From contig JAIDPA010000150.1 of the NCBI GenBank assembly GCA_029062985.1, forward strand, positions 1-45,379: a stretch of DNA of 45,379 nucleotides, given 5' to 3'. Under the pieces are notes generated by a model. The model saw only the letters and a program-made list of their open reading frames with translations. It was not told where the DNA came from and searched no databases. Position numbers and translations under genes: made by a program. How positions within the stretch are numbered: the stretch's first letter is position 1; every line of letters starts with the position of its first letter. The stretch is from Muribaculaceae bacterium. GTDB taxonomy: Bacteria > Bacteroidota > Bacteroidia > Bacteroidales > Muribaculaceae. Shown piece by piece: positions 24,241 to 34,270 of the stretch.

Positions 24241-27200
24241 GTATTTACGGTTCGGCGGTAAAACGCCCCATTATGACCACCCTTTGCTTCGTCACGGTGA
24301 TCATATTAGGTCTTTTCTCGCTTGCAAAACTTCCCATTGACCTTTATCCGGACATCGACACCAATTCAATAATGGTCATAACGATGTATCCCGGAGCGAG
24401 TGCGAAAGATATAGAACAGAATGTGACGAAACCTCTTGAGAATACTCTCAACTCCGTAGAGCATCTTAAACATATCACATCCACATCAAGAGAGAATACA
24501 TCAGTAATCACCCTCGAATTTGAATACGGATATGACATCGACGTTCTGACTAATGACGTGCGCGATAAGCTTGACATGGTGAAGTCAATGCTTCCGGATG
24601 ATTCGGAAAACCCTATCATTTTCAAATTCTCCACTGACATGATTCCAATCTGTCTCCTTTCTGTCGAAGCAAAGGAGAGTATGAACGGTCTTTACAAGAT
24701 TCTTGACGATGCGGTTGCCAATCCGCTTGCCCGAGTTGACGGTGTAGGTTCGGTCTCTATTTCCGGTGCGCCTAAACGCGAGATACATGTTTATGTGGAT
24801 CCAGCCCGTTTAGAGGCTTATAACCTGTCAGTGGAGGCTATATCTTCGGTCATAGCGGCTGAGAACAGGAACGTGCCCGGTGGTTCGTTCGATATCGGCT
24901 CCAACACTTATGCACTTCGTGTGCAGGGTGAGTTTGACGACTCCTCCCAGCTTGCCGCGCTCCCCGTCGGCTCTTACGGAGGCAAGACAATATTCCTCAG
25001 AGATGTGGCGCGTGTGGCTGACAGTCTGGAGGAACGCACTCAGCAGACGTATATCAACGGCAATCAGGGAGCGATGATTATCATCCAGAAACAGAGCGGA
25101 GCCAACTCTGTCGAGATTTCAAACAAGGTGATGAAGATGCTTCCGACCCTTGAAAAAAATCTCCCTTCAGATATTAAGATAGGGGTAATCGTCGACACTT
25201 CCGACAATATCCGCAACACAATTGCCTCTCTCGTGGAGACGGTAATGTATGCGCTCCTGTTCGTAATGATTGTGGTGTTCCTTTTCCTCGGAAGATGGAG
25301 AGCGACGATGATTATCATCATCACTATTCCGGTGTCGCTCATTGCTTCTTTCATCTATCTTTTCGCAACAGGCAACTCATTGAATATCGTGTCGCTCTCA
25401 GCGCTATCGATTTCAATAGGTATGGTGGTCGACGATGCCATAGTGGTGCTTGAAAACGTAACCACTCATATCGAACGCGGCTCGGATCCTAAACAGGCAG
25501 CCGTACACGGCACCAACGAGGTGGCAGTCTCAGTAATTGCCTCCACCCTCACGCTTATTGCAGTGTTCTTCCCTCTCACTCTGGTCACGGGCATGACAGG
25601 CGTCCTTTTCCGTCAGCTCGGATGGATGGTCACCATCATGATGATTATTTCCACGGTCTGCGCTCTTTCTCTCACACCCATGCTATGCTCCCAATGGCTG
25701 AAACTGCGTAATCGCAACAGCAAAGGAATGAGCTGGTATCGCCCCATAGAGAAAGCTCTCGATAAGTTTGACGCAGCCTATGCAAGACTCCTTCAAAGAG
25801 TAGTCACCCACAAGACTGTCACCATCATTGTCTGTCTCGGCATATTTGTCGGCTCATGTTTCCTTATGAAATTTGTGGGCACAGAGTTTTTCCCGACACA
25901 GGATGACGGACGTCTCGGCGTAAATCTCGAACTTCCTATCGGTTCGCGTGTGGAAGAGGCTGAAGCTTCCATGGCGCGTCTTGACTCTTTATGGCGCAAG
26001 AAATATCCTGAAATAATGGTCCAGAGTTACACGGTCGGTCCGGCAAGTTCCGACAACACCTTTGCATCTCTTTCAGACAATGGTCCGCATATTATATCCA
26101 TGAACATACGTCTATCCGACCCCGGAGACCGTAAACGCCGTATTACTGAGATTGCCGATGAAATGCGAAAAGATCTCAATCAGGATTTTCCGGAATTCAA
26201 GAAAGCTCAGGTGATGGTCGGTGGCCGTCAGGGTGGCGGAATGGGTGGTCAGTCGGCTGTAGACTTCGAAATTTACGGCTATGATTTTGACAATACTGAT
26301 AAAGTGGCTCGCGAGCTTGCCGAGATATTGCGCGGCATAAACGGCACTGCCGATGTCATCATTTCTCGTTCGGATTACCAACCGGAATATCAGGTGGATT
26401 TTGACCGTGAAAAACTTGCAATGCACGGCATCTCCCTGCAGACAGCTGCCTACTATCTGCGTAACCGTATCAATGGAGCGACAGCTTCTCAGTTCCGTGA
26501 AGACGGTGAGGAATATGACATAAAGGTGATGTATGCTCCCGATAAACGCACACAGATTTCGGACATCGAAAACATCATGATATATTCCTCTACCGGTCAG
26601 GGTGTGCGTCTGAAGGAACTTGGGACAGTCGTAGAACGTTTCACACCCCCGACTATCGAGCGTAAGGACCGCGAACGTCTCATTACTGTTTCAGCTGTAG
26701 TGGATGGTGTGCCGATGAGTCAGGTCGTAGCCGATGCGGAAGCACAGATTGATTCCCTCGACCTCCCGCAGGGCATCTCTATTCAGATTGCCGGCAGTTT
26801 TGAAGACCAGCAGGATTCTTTCGCCGACCTCATGCTGCTCGGGTTGCTGATAATTATACTCGTGTATATCGTAATGGCTGCCCAGTTTGAATCGTTCACC
26901 TATCCGGGCATTATCATGACCTCTCTTCTGTTTGCCTTCTCAGGTGTGTTCCTGATTTTATGGCTGACAGGGCATACGCTCAACATCATGTCAATGATCG
27001 GGGCAATCATGCTTATCGGTATAGTTGTGAAGAACGGTATTGTGCTTATCGACTATATATCTCTCAACCGTGAACGCGGCATGGGAATACGTACAGCAGT
27101 GGTCGACGGCGGCAGGTCTCGTCTGCGTCCGGTGGTGATGACCACTCTGACCACAATTCTCGGTATGGTGCCGATGGCGCTTGGTTCAGGTCAAGGTTCG

Positions 27201-27353
27201 GAAATGTGGAAACCTATGGGTGTCGCCGTCATTGGCGGTCTGACATTCTCCACAATTCTCACTCTCCTTTTCGTGCCGACACTTTACTGTGTGTTTGCCG
27301 GAAATGGTGTTAAGAATCAGAGGAAAAAATTACGTAAGAAACTATTAGGGTGA
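24237..27353 (+). CDS. RND efflux pump, AcrB-like (HAE1 family)
   Basis: The 1038-residue inner membrane protein starts with YGSAVKRPIMTTLCFVTVIILGLFSL and has two sets of membrane helices with large periplasmic loops. Proton relay residues are present: adjacent Asp residues in GMVVDDAIVVLEN (around 405) and the Lys in GIVVKNGIVLIDY (around 925). Periplasmic segments such as YPGASAKDIEQNVTKPLE fit drug exporters rather than metal pumps. It forms a tripartite complex with the preceding adaptor and channel. The stop codon is embedded in a GATTAGGT repeat run. Substrates unknown. Confidence 0.95.
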   Translation: MSIYGSAVKRPIMTTLCFVTVIILGLFSLAKLPIDLYPDIDTNSIMVITMYPGASAKDIEQNVTKPLENTLNSVEHLKHITSTSRENTSVITLEFEYGYDIDVLTNDVRDKLDMVKSMLPDDSENPIIFKFSTDMIPICLLSVEAKESMNGLYKILDDAVANPLARVDGVGSVSISGAPKREIHVYVDPARLEAYNLSVEAISSVIAAENRNVPGGSFDIGSNTYALRVQGEFDDSSQLAALPVGSYGGKTIFLRDVARVADSLEERTQQTYINGNQGAMIIIQKQSGANSVEISNKVMKMLPTLEKNLPSDIKIGVIVDTSDNIRNTIASLVETVMYALLFVMIVVFLFLGRWRATMIIIITIPVSLIASFIYLFATGNSLNIVSLSALSISIGMVVDDAIVVLENVTTHIERGSDPKQAAVHGTNEVAVSVIASTLTLIAVFFPLTLVTGMTGVLFRQLGWMVTIMMIISTVCALSLTPMLCSQWLKLRNRNSKGMSWYRPIEKALDKFDAAYARLLQRVVTHKTVTIIVCLGIFVGSCFLMKFVGTEFFPTQDDGRLGVNLELPIGSRVEEAEASMARLDSLWRKKYPEIMVQSYTVGPASSDNTFASLSDNGPHIISMNIRLSDPGDRKRRITEIADEMRKDLNQDFPEFKKAQVMVGGRQGGGMGGQSAVDFEIYGYDFDNTDKVARELAEILRGINGTADVIISRSDYQPEYQVDFDREKLAMHGISLQTAAYYLRNRINGATASQFREDGEEYDIKVMYAPDKRTQISDIENIMIYSSTGQGVRLKELGTVVERFTPPTIERKDRERLITVSAVVDGVPMSQVVADAEAQIDSLDLPQGISIQIAGSFEDQQDSFADLMLLGLLIIILVYIVMAAQFESFTYPGIIMTSLLFAFSGVFLILWLTGHTLNIMSMIGAIMLIGIVVKNGIVLIDYISLNRERGMGIRTAVVDGGRSRLRPVVMTTLTTILGMVPMALGSGQGSEMWKPMGVAVIGGLTFSTILTLLFVPTLYCVFAGNGVKNQRKKLRKKLLG

Positions 27354-27486
27354 TTAGGTGATTAGGTGATTGGGTGTCAGGTGATTGGGTACCCAATCAT
27401 CCCAATCCCCCAATCTCCCAATACCCCAATCTCCCAATACCCCAATCTCCCAATACCCCAATCTCCCAATACCCCAATCTCCCAAT
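27353..27486. repeat. Tandem repeat array between pump and PG0541-type gene
   Basis: GATTAGGT-like units begin at the pump stop codon, meet the C-rich half at the palindrome GATTGGGTACCCAATC (27383-27398), and continue as five copies of the 16-mer CCCCAATCTCCCAATA. The G-rich and C-rich halves are partly complementary, the same architecture as after pyrC. The array fills the intergenic gap; the ORF track's N-terminus for the next gene is translated repeat. Confidence 0.8.
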
Positions 27487-27496
27487 AAAGATTATT

Positions 27497-27790
27497 ATGC
27501 AAGCAATATTCATATCATACGATCAGGCACATCATCAGGCAATCATCGATATTCTTGACAGATGCTCGTGCCGTGGATTCACTGCCTTCGGAAACGTGCA
27601 GGGACGTGGATCCTACAAAGGAGAACCTCATTATGGCTCACATGCATGGCCCTCATTGGCTCAGGCTATGCTGACATTTGTCGAAGATGATAAAGTAGAA
27701 AATCTGCTGGCGCGTTTGAAAGCTCTGGATTTGGAGAAACCGCGACTTGGTCTTCGGGCATTCGTATGGACTATAAATCAGACAATTTAA
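27497..27790 (+). CDS. PG0541-type transporter-associated protein (PII-like)
   Basis: The 97-residue protein (start MQAIFISYDQAHHQAIIDIL) resembles the small protein encoded directly after RND pumps in Bacteroidales, such as PG0541 of Porphyromonas gingivalis, with a PII-like ferredoxin fold; CRGFTAFGNVQGRGSYKGEPHYGSH corresponds to the loop region. It may sense a small molecule and tune the pump, but its role is not established. The start at 27497 replaces the track start at 27374, whose first 41 codons are repeat DNA (NLPIPQSPN and similar). It is fourth in the efflux operon. Confidence 0.75.
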   Translation: MQAIFISYDQAHHQAIIDILDRCSCRGFTAFGNVQGRGSYKGEPHYGSHAWPSLAQAMLTFVEDDKVENLLARLKALDLEKPRLGLRAFVWTINQTI

Positions 27791-27839
27791 GAGCTCCGAA
27801 AATAACTTTCCGCGATAAAAATGAAAAATTTTCCTGACA

Positions 27840-27955
27840 GCATCAAACCTTTTCACGAGTTATGATGTTATAATATCAGAAAATCGTTTCATGATGTTAG
27901 GTTAGTTATTAAAAAGCAAAAGCGCAGTCGATGTGAATCGGCTGCGTTTCTTTTA
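27840..27955 (+). repeat. Long direct repeat, right copy, ending in a terminator
   Basis: Same element and orientation as 20443-20556. The 44-bp perfect block is 27867-27910 and the 22-bp hairpin 27924-27945, followed by GTTTCTTTT, a weaker T run than in the left copy. It ends the efflux operon and sits just left of the purE promoter. Confidence 0.85.
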
Positions 27956-28013
27956 TGAATTAAATAAAATAAAACAATAGGCTTCATTAGTAGCGTATGT
28001 CAAAATTATTTAT

Positions 28014-28021
28014 TAATTTTG
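28014..28021 (+). promoter_or_regulatory. -7 box of the purE leader
   Basis: TAATTTTG followed by CACTTG fits the -7 element; no good TTTG is seen at the -33 distance. Predicted start near 28027-28030, giving a ~275-nt leader. Confidence 0.55.
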
Positions 28022-28026
28022 CACTT

Positions 28027-28299
28027 GCAACCGAACTATCCCCCTTCCCTGAGAGGAGGCTATGGAATTTGTTGAAACGAATGAATACACTTCTTGATTC
28101 ATACATATCCCGTTCCCGGCGAAAGCGAACCCTTACAGAGGGCTCGACGTGTATGAATGTGGTCTCTTTCTTTCAGTCAGTTTGTATTGACATTTTTAAA
28201 ATGTGCCATGTCATGTTCGGTTGTGCTCTAAAGATAAAAAACAGTAACAATATAACAGGACAGGACGCCTTGAGTTTTCATGGCGCCCTTTTCGTTTTT
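28027..28299 (+). promoter_or_regulatory. Structured leader RNA with terminator before purE
   Basis: An 11-residue leader ORF (28062-28097, MEFVETNEYTS) follows a strong AGGAGG. Next comes a three-way junction: a perfect 9-bp closing stem ATTCATACA/TGTATGAAT (28097-28105/28150-28158), a GTTC/GAAC hairpin capped by a GAAA tetraloop, and a CCCT/AGGG hairpin. Further on is ACATTTTTAAAATGT with an alternative TGACAT/ATGTCA pairing. A terminator-like hairpin GGACGCC/GGCGCCC (28263-28288) with TTTTCGTTTTT lies right before purE. I could not match it to a known riboswitch; in particular the guanine/adenine riboswitch junction sequences are absent. Confidence 0.6.
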
Positions 28300-28303
28300 A
28301 ATC

Positions 28304-28786
28304 TTGAATAACAAAGTGAAAATAGGTGTTGTTATGGGCTCCTCCAGCGACTGGGGAGTTATGAAAGCCGCTCCTGAGACGCTTGCTCAGTTTGGCGTTG
28401 AATATGAAACTAAAGTGCTGAGTGCGCACCGCACTCCGGCAGAACTTGAAAAATGGGTCTCTTCCCTGCGCGACCGAGGATTCGGTGCTGTTATTGCTGC
28501 TGCCGGCGGCGCAGCTCACCTTGCGGGAGTTGTGGCTGCATTCACAACTCTCCCCGTTATCGGAGTCCCCATCAAGGCTAAAACTCTCGACGGACTTGAT
28601 TCTCTCCTGTCTATGGTGCAGATGCCTTCCGGAATACCGGTGGCTGTGGTGGCTATTGACGGCGCTAAGAATGCTGCCCTCCTGGCAATTGAGATGCTGG
28701 CTATCACGGATCCTCAACTAAAAGAGAAAATGGATCTCTTCCGCAAACAGCAGGCGGAAAAAGTGCTCGCATCCACTCTCGAATAA
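28304..28786 (+). CDS. purE: N5-carboxyaminoimidazole ribonucleotide mutase
   Basis: The ~160-residue protein has the class I PurE pattern [20 protein letters not shown] and [24 protein letters not shown]. It converts N5-CAIR to CAIR; its usual partner PurK is not in the window. The start is uncertain: the track's ATG at 28280 lies in the loop of the leader terminator and adds a non-conserved [11 protein letters not shown] 28304 ([12 protein letters not shown]) or GTG 28316 fit the family better. If 28280 were used, the hairpin would also hide the start codon. First gene of the purine block, 64 nt before purL. Confidence 0.9.
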   Translation: MNNKVKIGVVMGSSSDWGVMKAAPETLAQFGVEYETKVLSAHRTPAELEKWVSSLRDRGFGAVIAAAGGAAHLAGVVAAFTTLPVIGVPIKAKTLDGLDSLLSMVQMPSGIPVAVVAIDGAKNAALLAIEMLAITDPQLKEKMDLFRKQQAEKVLASTLE

Positions 28787-28850
28787 ATGAGAGGGACAGT
28801 TTTCACTGCCCGGTTTCCAATTTTCATCTTTCATCTTTCAATTTCTTATA

Positions 28851-31800
28851 ATGACTCCATATAGAATTTTTGTTGAGAAACGCGAGCCTTACCGCATTGA
28901 GGCAGAGAGTCTGCGCAATGAGCTTAACTCCAATCTCGCAACCAACATAAAAGACCTGCGTCTCCTTTGCGTATATGACCTTTTCGGTTTTTCTCCCGAA
29001 CTGGTGGAAAAAAGTGCATATAAGGTGTTTGGAGAACCTGCCACCGATTCCGTTTCAAAGGATATAGATCTCAACGGCAAGAAATATCTTGCTATTGAAT
29101 CTCTTCCCGGTCAGTTCGATCAGAGAGCTGCCGCTGCGGAAGAGTGTGTGAAACTCATTCAGCCTGATGCCGACATTGAAATCAGAAGCGCCAAGCTACT
29201 TATATTTGATGATGACCTGACTGAGGAAGACCTCAAAAAAATAGCCCACTATTCTATCAATGCTGTGGAAAGCAGAGAGAAAGATCTCTCCATTCTCGCC
29301 GCTCCGGAGCGTGCTGCTGCAAAACCGGTGGCTCTGCTTGAAGGCTTCCGCAACATCACTCCCGAACAGGCTCCCGAATGGTGTAAGGCTCACGGACTTG
29401 CCATGAATGGCGATGACCTGATGGAGGTGGTGAAATATTTTACTGCCGAAGGTCGTGACCCTAATGAAACAGAACTGCGTATTCTCGATACATACTGGAG
29501 CGACCACTGCCGACACACCACATTCACTACTGAGCTTACTGACATAAAAGTGGACGATTCTTTTGCAACTGCCGATATTGAAGAATCGCTGCGCCAGTGG
29601 CATAAAATCCGTAAGGAACTCGGACGCGAGAATAAACCTCTGTGTCTTATGGATCTTGCGACAATCGGCGCTCGCTATCTCAAGACCATCGGAAAACTTG
29701 ATGACCTTGAGCAGAGTGAGGAAAACAATGCGTGCAGCATATATGTCGATGTTGACGTCGACGGAAACACAGAAAGATGGCTCCTTCAGTTTAAAAACGA
29801 AACACACAATCATCCCACAGAGATTGAACCCTTCGGCGGCGCCTCTACTTGTCTGGGCGGTGCAATCCGCGACCCGTTGAGCGGACGAAGCTACGTATAT
29901 CAGGCTATGCGCGTGACAGGCGCGGGAGATATCTATAAACCAGTAAGCGAGACAATGGAGGGTAAACTTCCTCAACGTGTGATATCTCTGAGAGCTTGTG
30001 CCGGATATTCTTCCTACGGCAACCAGATCGGACTTGCGACAACTCATGTGCGTGAAATATATCATCCCGATTATGTTGCGAAGCGTCTTGAAGTCGGTGC
30101 TGTGGTAGGCGCTGTAAAGGCTGAGGACGTAAGACGCGAAAGCCCTGCTCCGGGCGATGTCGTACTGATGTTCGGTGGCAGAACCGGACGTGACGGCATC
30201 GGCGGCGCAACCGGCTCCTCTAAAGAACACACCACTTCTTCCCTTGAAGAATGCGGAAGCGAAGTGCAGAAGGGAAATGCTCCTGAGGAAAGAAAGATTG
30301 CTCGCCTGTTCCGCCGCCCGGAAGTGACACGCCTGATAAAGAAATCAAACGATTTCGGTGCAGGTGGCGTCAGTGTCGCAATCGGTGAACTCACAGACGG
30401 TCTTGACATTCATCTTGACCGTGTGCCTACAAAATATTCCGGTCTGAATGCCACTGAGCTTGCAATCAGCGAAAGTCAGGAAAGAATGTCTGTCGTGGTG
30501 GAAGCCAAAGATATGGAGGAATTCATGAAGTATTGCCATGAAGAGAATCTTGAGGTCAACCATGTGGCAGACGTGACTGACTCAGGCAGAATGCGTATGT
30601 TCTTCGGTGATAAAGTCGTTGCTGACCTCTCCCGTGAATTTATTGACTCTGCTGGTGCGCGTCATTTCGCGGAAGCGACAATTGGCACCATCGAGCCTAT
30701 TGACCCCTTCGAGCGTGAAATTAATGGCTCCGGGGTCAAGGAAAAATTCTTGAATATTCTTGCTGATGACAATGTTACTTCTCAGAAGGGACTTATCGAA
30801 CATTTCGACTCTTCCATCGGAAAATCTACCGTGCTGATGCCTTTCGGAGGAAAGACACAACGCACGGAAGCACAGGTTTCCGTGCAGAAACTCCCTGTGG
30901 GCAGTCATCAAACCAACACAGCCTCTATGATGGCATTCGGATTCAATCCGTTCCTGACATCATGGAGTCCGTATCATGGAGCTGCTTATTCAGTGATTGA
31001 GGCAGTGGCAAAGGCAGTGGCTGCCGGAGCTGACTATGAGAGAATGAGATTCTCATATCAGGAATATTTCGAAAGAATGAATTCAAGGAAGTCATGGGGT
31101 AAACCTTTGGCGGCTCTGTTAGGCACTCTGAGAATGCAGACTGAACTCGGACTTGCATCTATCGGCGGCAAGGATTCAATGAGCGGAACGTTTGCCAATA
31201 TAAGCGTTCCTCCGACTCTTATTGCATTTGGAGTCGCTCCCGTTGACGCTCGCAGCGTTATTTCTCCTGAATTCAAGACTCCCGGCAATTTCCTTTACAT
31301 TGTGCGCCATACTCCCCTCCCATCCCTTATGCCTGACACAGAGTCGTTAAAGCGCAATTATAAAATGCTGCATCGTCTGATTGGCGAAGGCACTGTTGTC
31401 GCTGCCTACGCTCTCGGGTTCGGCGGTCTTGCGGAAGCTCTTGCAAAAATGAGTTTCGGCAACGAAATAGGAGCAGAAGTGAAAGTGACGGAAAACGACC
31501 TGTTCAACTATGGCAACGGCTCAATTTTAGTAGAGAGCAAGGATATTCTGGAGCTTCCCGGATTTGAACTCATAGGAAAGACTATTGAATCTGCTGAGCT
31601 GAAAGTGAACGGAGAAACTATATCCATCGCCGAAGCATTTAAAGCCAACCGCGATAAATTCACTGCCGTATATCCTGACAAGACTTCCGTCAGCGGAAAA
31701 GTGGAAAACGCAGTCTCAGGTGAAAATACAGCTGTCTATAAAGGGGAGCCTAAGGAACATCCTGTGGTGTATCTGCCGATTTTCCCGGGCACTAACTGTG

Positions 31801-32558
31801 ACTACGATATGAAAGCTTCTTTTGAAAAAGAGGGAGCTGAGGTGACGACAAGTGTATTCATCAATCTCTCACCGGAAGATATCGAGAAATCCACCACTGA
31901 CATGGCAGCCCATATTGATGCCTGCGATATCCTTGCATTCTCAGGAGGCTTCTCTGAAGGCGATGAGCCTGACGGCAGCGGTAAGTTTATTGCAAGCGTA
32001 ATCATGAACGACAAGGTCAAAGCTGCTATTGAGCGCCTTCACGCACGCGGCGGTCTTATTCTGGGCATCTGCAATGGCTTCCAGGCTCTTGTGAAATCCG
32101 GACTGCTGCCATTCGGGAAAATAGGCGAACTCTCGACAGAATCCCCCACTCTTTTCCATAATGACATCAACCGCCACATATCTCAGATTGTGACCACACG
32201 TGTGGCTTCCGTAGCATCTCCCTGGCTCGATGGATTCTCCCTGGGAGAACTGCATTCCATCGCAGCCTCACACGGTGAAGGTAAGTTTGTCGCTAATGCG
32301 CAACTCGCTGCCACTCTCCGTAAGAACGGACAGATTGCATTCCAGTATGCTGACAGCGAAGGGAACGCCACAATGGATTCTCCTGCAAATCCAAACGGCT
32401 CGACGGAAGCTATCGAGGGTATTATCTCTCCTGACGGACTTATCCTTGGAAAGATGGGACACTCCGAACGTTATGAGGAGGGTCTGATGAAAAATATATC
32501 CGGCAACAAGCGTCAGAATCTCTTCGCTAATGCCGTGAAATATTTTCGTGGCAAATGA
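28851..32558 (+). CDS. purL: Phosphoribosylformylglycinamidine synthase (large single-chain type)
   Basis: The 1235-residue enzyme makes FGAM from FGAR, glutamine and ATP. It is the single-chain form: an N-terminal PurS-like part, two AIRS-like synthase halves (e.g. DHCRHTTF near 220, NETHNHPTEIEPFGGA near 320) and a C-terminal glutamine amidotransferase with FPGTNCDYD, the nucleophile loop GICNGFQALV and the late ASHGEGKF. No separate purS/purQ is needed. Start ATG at 28851 after a CATCTTTCATCTTTCAATTT tract. It is 36 nt upstream of purM. Confidence 0.95.
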   Translation: MTPYRIFVEKREPYRIEAESLRNELNSNLATNIKDLRLLCVYDLFGFSPELVEKSAYKVFGEPATDSVSKDIDLNGKKYLAIESLPGQFDQRAAAAEECVKLIQPDADIEIRSAKLLIFDDDLTEEDLKKIAHYSINAVESREKDLSILAAPERAAAKPVALLEGFRNITPEQAPEWCKAHGLAMNGDDLMEVVKYFTAEGRDPNETELRILDTYWSDHCRHTTFTTELTDIKVDDSFATADIEESLRQWHKIRKELGRENKPLCLMDLATIGARYLKTIGKLDDLEQSEENNACSIYVDVDVDGNTERWLLQFKNETHNHPTEIEPFGGASTCLGGAIRDPLSGRSYVYQAMRVTGAGDIYKPVSETMEGKLPQRVISLRACAGYSSYGNQIGLATTHVREIYHPDYVAKRLEVGAVVGAVKAEDVRRESPAPGDVVLMFGGRTGRDGIGGATGSSKEHTTSSLEECGSEVQKGNAPEERKIARLFRRPEVTRLIKKSNDFGAGGVSVAIGELTDGLDIHLDRVPTKYSGLNATELAISESQERMSVVVEAKDMEEFMKYCHEENLEVNHVADVTDSGRMRMFFGDKVVADLSREFIDSAGARHFAEATIGTIEPIDPFEREINGSGVKEKFLNILADDNVTSQKGLIEHFDSSIGKSTVLMPFGGKTQRTEAQVSVQKLPVGSHQTNTASMMAFGFNPFLTSWSPYHGAAYSVIEAVAKAVAAGADYERMRFSYQEYFERMNSRKSWGKPLAALLGTLRMQTELGLASIGGKDSMSGTFANISVPPTLIAFGVAPVDARSVISPEFKTPGNFLYIVRHTPLPSLMPDTESLKRNYKMLHRLIGEGTVVAAYALGFGGLAEALAKMSFGNEIGAEVKVTENDLFNYGNGSILVESKDILELPGFELIGKTIESAELKVNGETISIAEAFKANRDKFTAVYPDKTSVSGKVENAVSGENTAVYKGEPKEHPVVYLPIFPGTNCDYDMKASFEKEGAEVTTSVFINLSPEDIEKSTTDMAAHIDACDILAFSGGFSEGDEPDGSGKFIASVIMNDKVKAAIERLHARGGLILGICNGFQALVKSGLLPFGKIGELSTESPTLFHNDINRHISQIVTTRVASVASPWLDGFSLGELHSIAASHGEGKFVANAQLAATLRKNGQIAFQYADSEGNATMDSPANPNGSTEAIEGIISPDGLILGKMGHSERYEEGLMKNISGNKRQNLFANAVKYFRGK

Positions 32559-32594
32559 TGAAAAATAAAATAAGGCAAAAAATATATATCCAAC

Positions 32595-33620
32595 ATGGCA
32601 AAAAGTTATGAAGCCTCCGGTGTGAATCTCGAAGCCGGATATGAAGTAGTAAGCCGAATCAAGAAACACGTAGCTTCCACCAACCGTAAAGGTTGCATGG
32701 GTAATATCGGTGCTTTCGGCGGTATGTTCGACCTCGGCTCGCTTGGCTATAAGCATCCGATTCTCGTGAGCGGCACTGATGGAGTCGGCACAAAACTGAA
32801 GATTGCTTTTGCTCTCGGCAAACATGACACTATCGGCATTGATGCCGTGGCAATGTGTGTCAATGATGTGCTTGCACAGGGCGCCGAGCCCCTCCTCTTC
32901 CTTGACTATGTGGCTGTAGGCAAGAATCATCCTGAAGTAGTTGAGGCTATCGTGTCCGGTGTGGCTGAGGGCTGCCGCCAGGCAGGATGTGCATTAGTCG
33001 GCGGTGAGACCGCTGAAATGCCGGGCATGTATGATGAGGATGATTATGACATCGCAGGCTTTACTGTAGGAGCGGTGGAGAAGGATAAACTCATCGACTG
33101 TTCAAAAGTGAAAGTTGGCGATGTGCTCGTGGGAATAGCTTCTTCAGGCGTTCATTCCAACGGTTTCAGTCTCGTCCGTAAGGTAGTTGCCGACAATAAT
33201 CTCGATCTGAATGCCAAACTTGAAGAAACAGGCGATCAGACTTTAGGAGAAATGTTGCTTACTCCAACAAAAATCTACTGCCGCCAGGTGCATGAAGTGT
33301 TGGATAAAGTAGATGTCCACGGGATAGCTCACATCACGGGCGGAGGTTTCGATGAAAACATACCCCGTATCCTTAAAGAGGGTCAGGGAGTGGAAATTGA
33401 GGAAGGCTCATGGGAGATACTTCCCGTGTTCCATCTTCTGGAGAAATATGGAAAGATTCCTCATAGGGAGATGTTCAATATCTACAATATGGGTATTGGC
33501 ATGGTTCTTGCGGTTGATGAAAAAGATGCTCCCGAGGTGATTGAGATCCTTACCCGTGCCGGAGAAAAGGCATCTGTCATCGGGCGTATTGTCGAAGGCA
33601 GCGGAGTCACAATAAAATAA
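32595..33620 (+). CDS. purM: Phosphoribosylformylglycinamidine cyclo-ligase
   Basis: The 341-residue AIR synthetase closes the imidazole ring of FGAM to give AIR. Family marks: [68 protein letters not shown] and [13 protein letters not shown]. Length normal. It follows purL by 36 nt and precedes purN by 9 nt, the common purM-purN order. Confidence 0.96.
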   Translation: MAKSYEASGVNLEAGYEVVSRIKKHVASTNRKGCMGNIGAFGGMFDLGSLGYKHPILVSGTDGVGTKLKIAFALGKHDTIGIDAVAMCVNDVLAQGAEPLLFLDYVAVGKNHPEVVEAIVSGVAEGCRQAGCALVGGETAEMPGMYDEDDYDIAGFTVGAVEKDKLIDCSKVKVGDVLVGIASSGVHSNGFSLVRKVVADNNLDLNAKLEETGDQTLGEMLLTPTKIYCRQVHEVLDKVDVHGIAHITGGGFDENIPRILKEGQGVEIEEGSWEILPVFHLLEKYGKIPHREMFNIYNMGIGMVLAVDEKDAPEVIEILTRAGEKASVIGRIVEGSGVTIK

Positions 33621-33629
33621 TCTCCTGAG

Positions 33630-34202
33630 ATGTCGAAAAAAAGAATAGCTGTCTTTGCAAGTGGCAACGGCTCAAATTTCGAAGCTATTGTAAAGGCTTG
33701 TGTAGAGGGAGTAGTGAATGCCGAGGTGGTGCTTTGCGTCACTGACCGCCCGGGAGCATACGTCACGGAAAGGGCAGCGCGTGCAGGTGTCCCCATGATT
33801 GAATTTCGTCCGAAAGATTATTCTTCAAAGGCTGAATTCGAGAGTATGCTCCTCTCTCATCTTCGTGAGAAAAAAGTGGAGCTTATCTGTCTTGCCGGAT
33901 ATATGAGGATTATCGGAGAAGTTCTTCTGGAAGCCTACGCAGGAAGAATCCTCAACATTCATCCCTCTTTACTTCCGGCTTTCAAGGGGGCTGACGCAGT
34001 CGGACAGGCTCTGGCTTACGGAGTGAAAGTTTTTGGAGTGACAGTGCATTATGTCGATTCTTCCCTGGATGGAGGAAAAATCATTGCTCAGGCGGCAATC
34101 CCTTACGAAGGGACAGACCGTGATGATCTCGAAGCGATGATTCATGCCCGCGAACATATCATCTATCCTGAGGCAATCAATAAGGTGCTCCCTTTGATTT
34201 GA
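33630..34202 (+). CDS. purN: Phosphoribosylglycinamide formyltransferase
   Basis: The 190-residue protein transfers a formyl group from 10-formyl-THF to GAR. The PRPP-amine site FASGNGSNFEAI (residues 8-19), the catalytic Asn-His in NIHPSLLPAFKG and the Asp in HYVDSSLDGGKII are present. The cofactor comes from FolD, encoded in the same block. It starts 9 nt after purM. Confidence 0.95.
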   Translation: MSKKRIAVFASGNGSNFEAIVKACVEGVVNAEVVLCVTDRPGAYVTERAARAGVPMIEFRPKDYSSKAEFESMLLSHLREKKVELICLAGYMRIIGEVLLEAYAGRILNIHPSLLPAFKGADAVGQALAYGVKVFGVTVHYVDSSLDGGKIIAQAAIPYEGTDRDDLEAMIHAREHIIYPEAINKVLPLI

Positions 34203-34270
34203 TTTATTTCAATCCCATATCTAATAATAAAGATTTCGTAAATCTGCTTAATTACAACTGATTTTATTAT

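Noticed and set aside
27374-27496. N-terminal extension of the PG0541-type protein
   Set aside because: The 41 extra codons are translated tandem repeat; the family begins at MQAIFISYDQ.
28097-28158. tRNA or known purine riboswitch
   Set aside because: No anticodon arm or T-loop pattern, and the conserved junction sequences of the guanine/adenine aptamer are absent.
28280-28303. Upstream ATG start for purE
   Set aside because: Adds non-conserved residues and lies in the terminator loop; kept only as an alternative.
27997-28311. 104-codon ORF across the purE leader
   Set aside because: It begins before the predicted transcription start and runs through the stem-loops and terminator; no protein-like pattern.
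29196-30230. 344-codon ORF antisense to purL
   Set aside because: Lies wholly inside the well-supported purL frame and has no family pattern; a shadow of codon bias.
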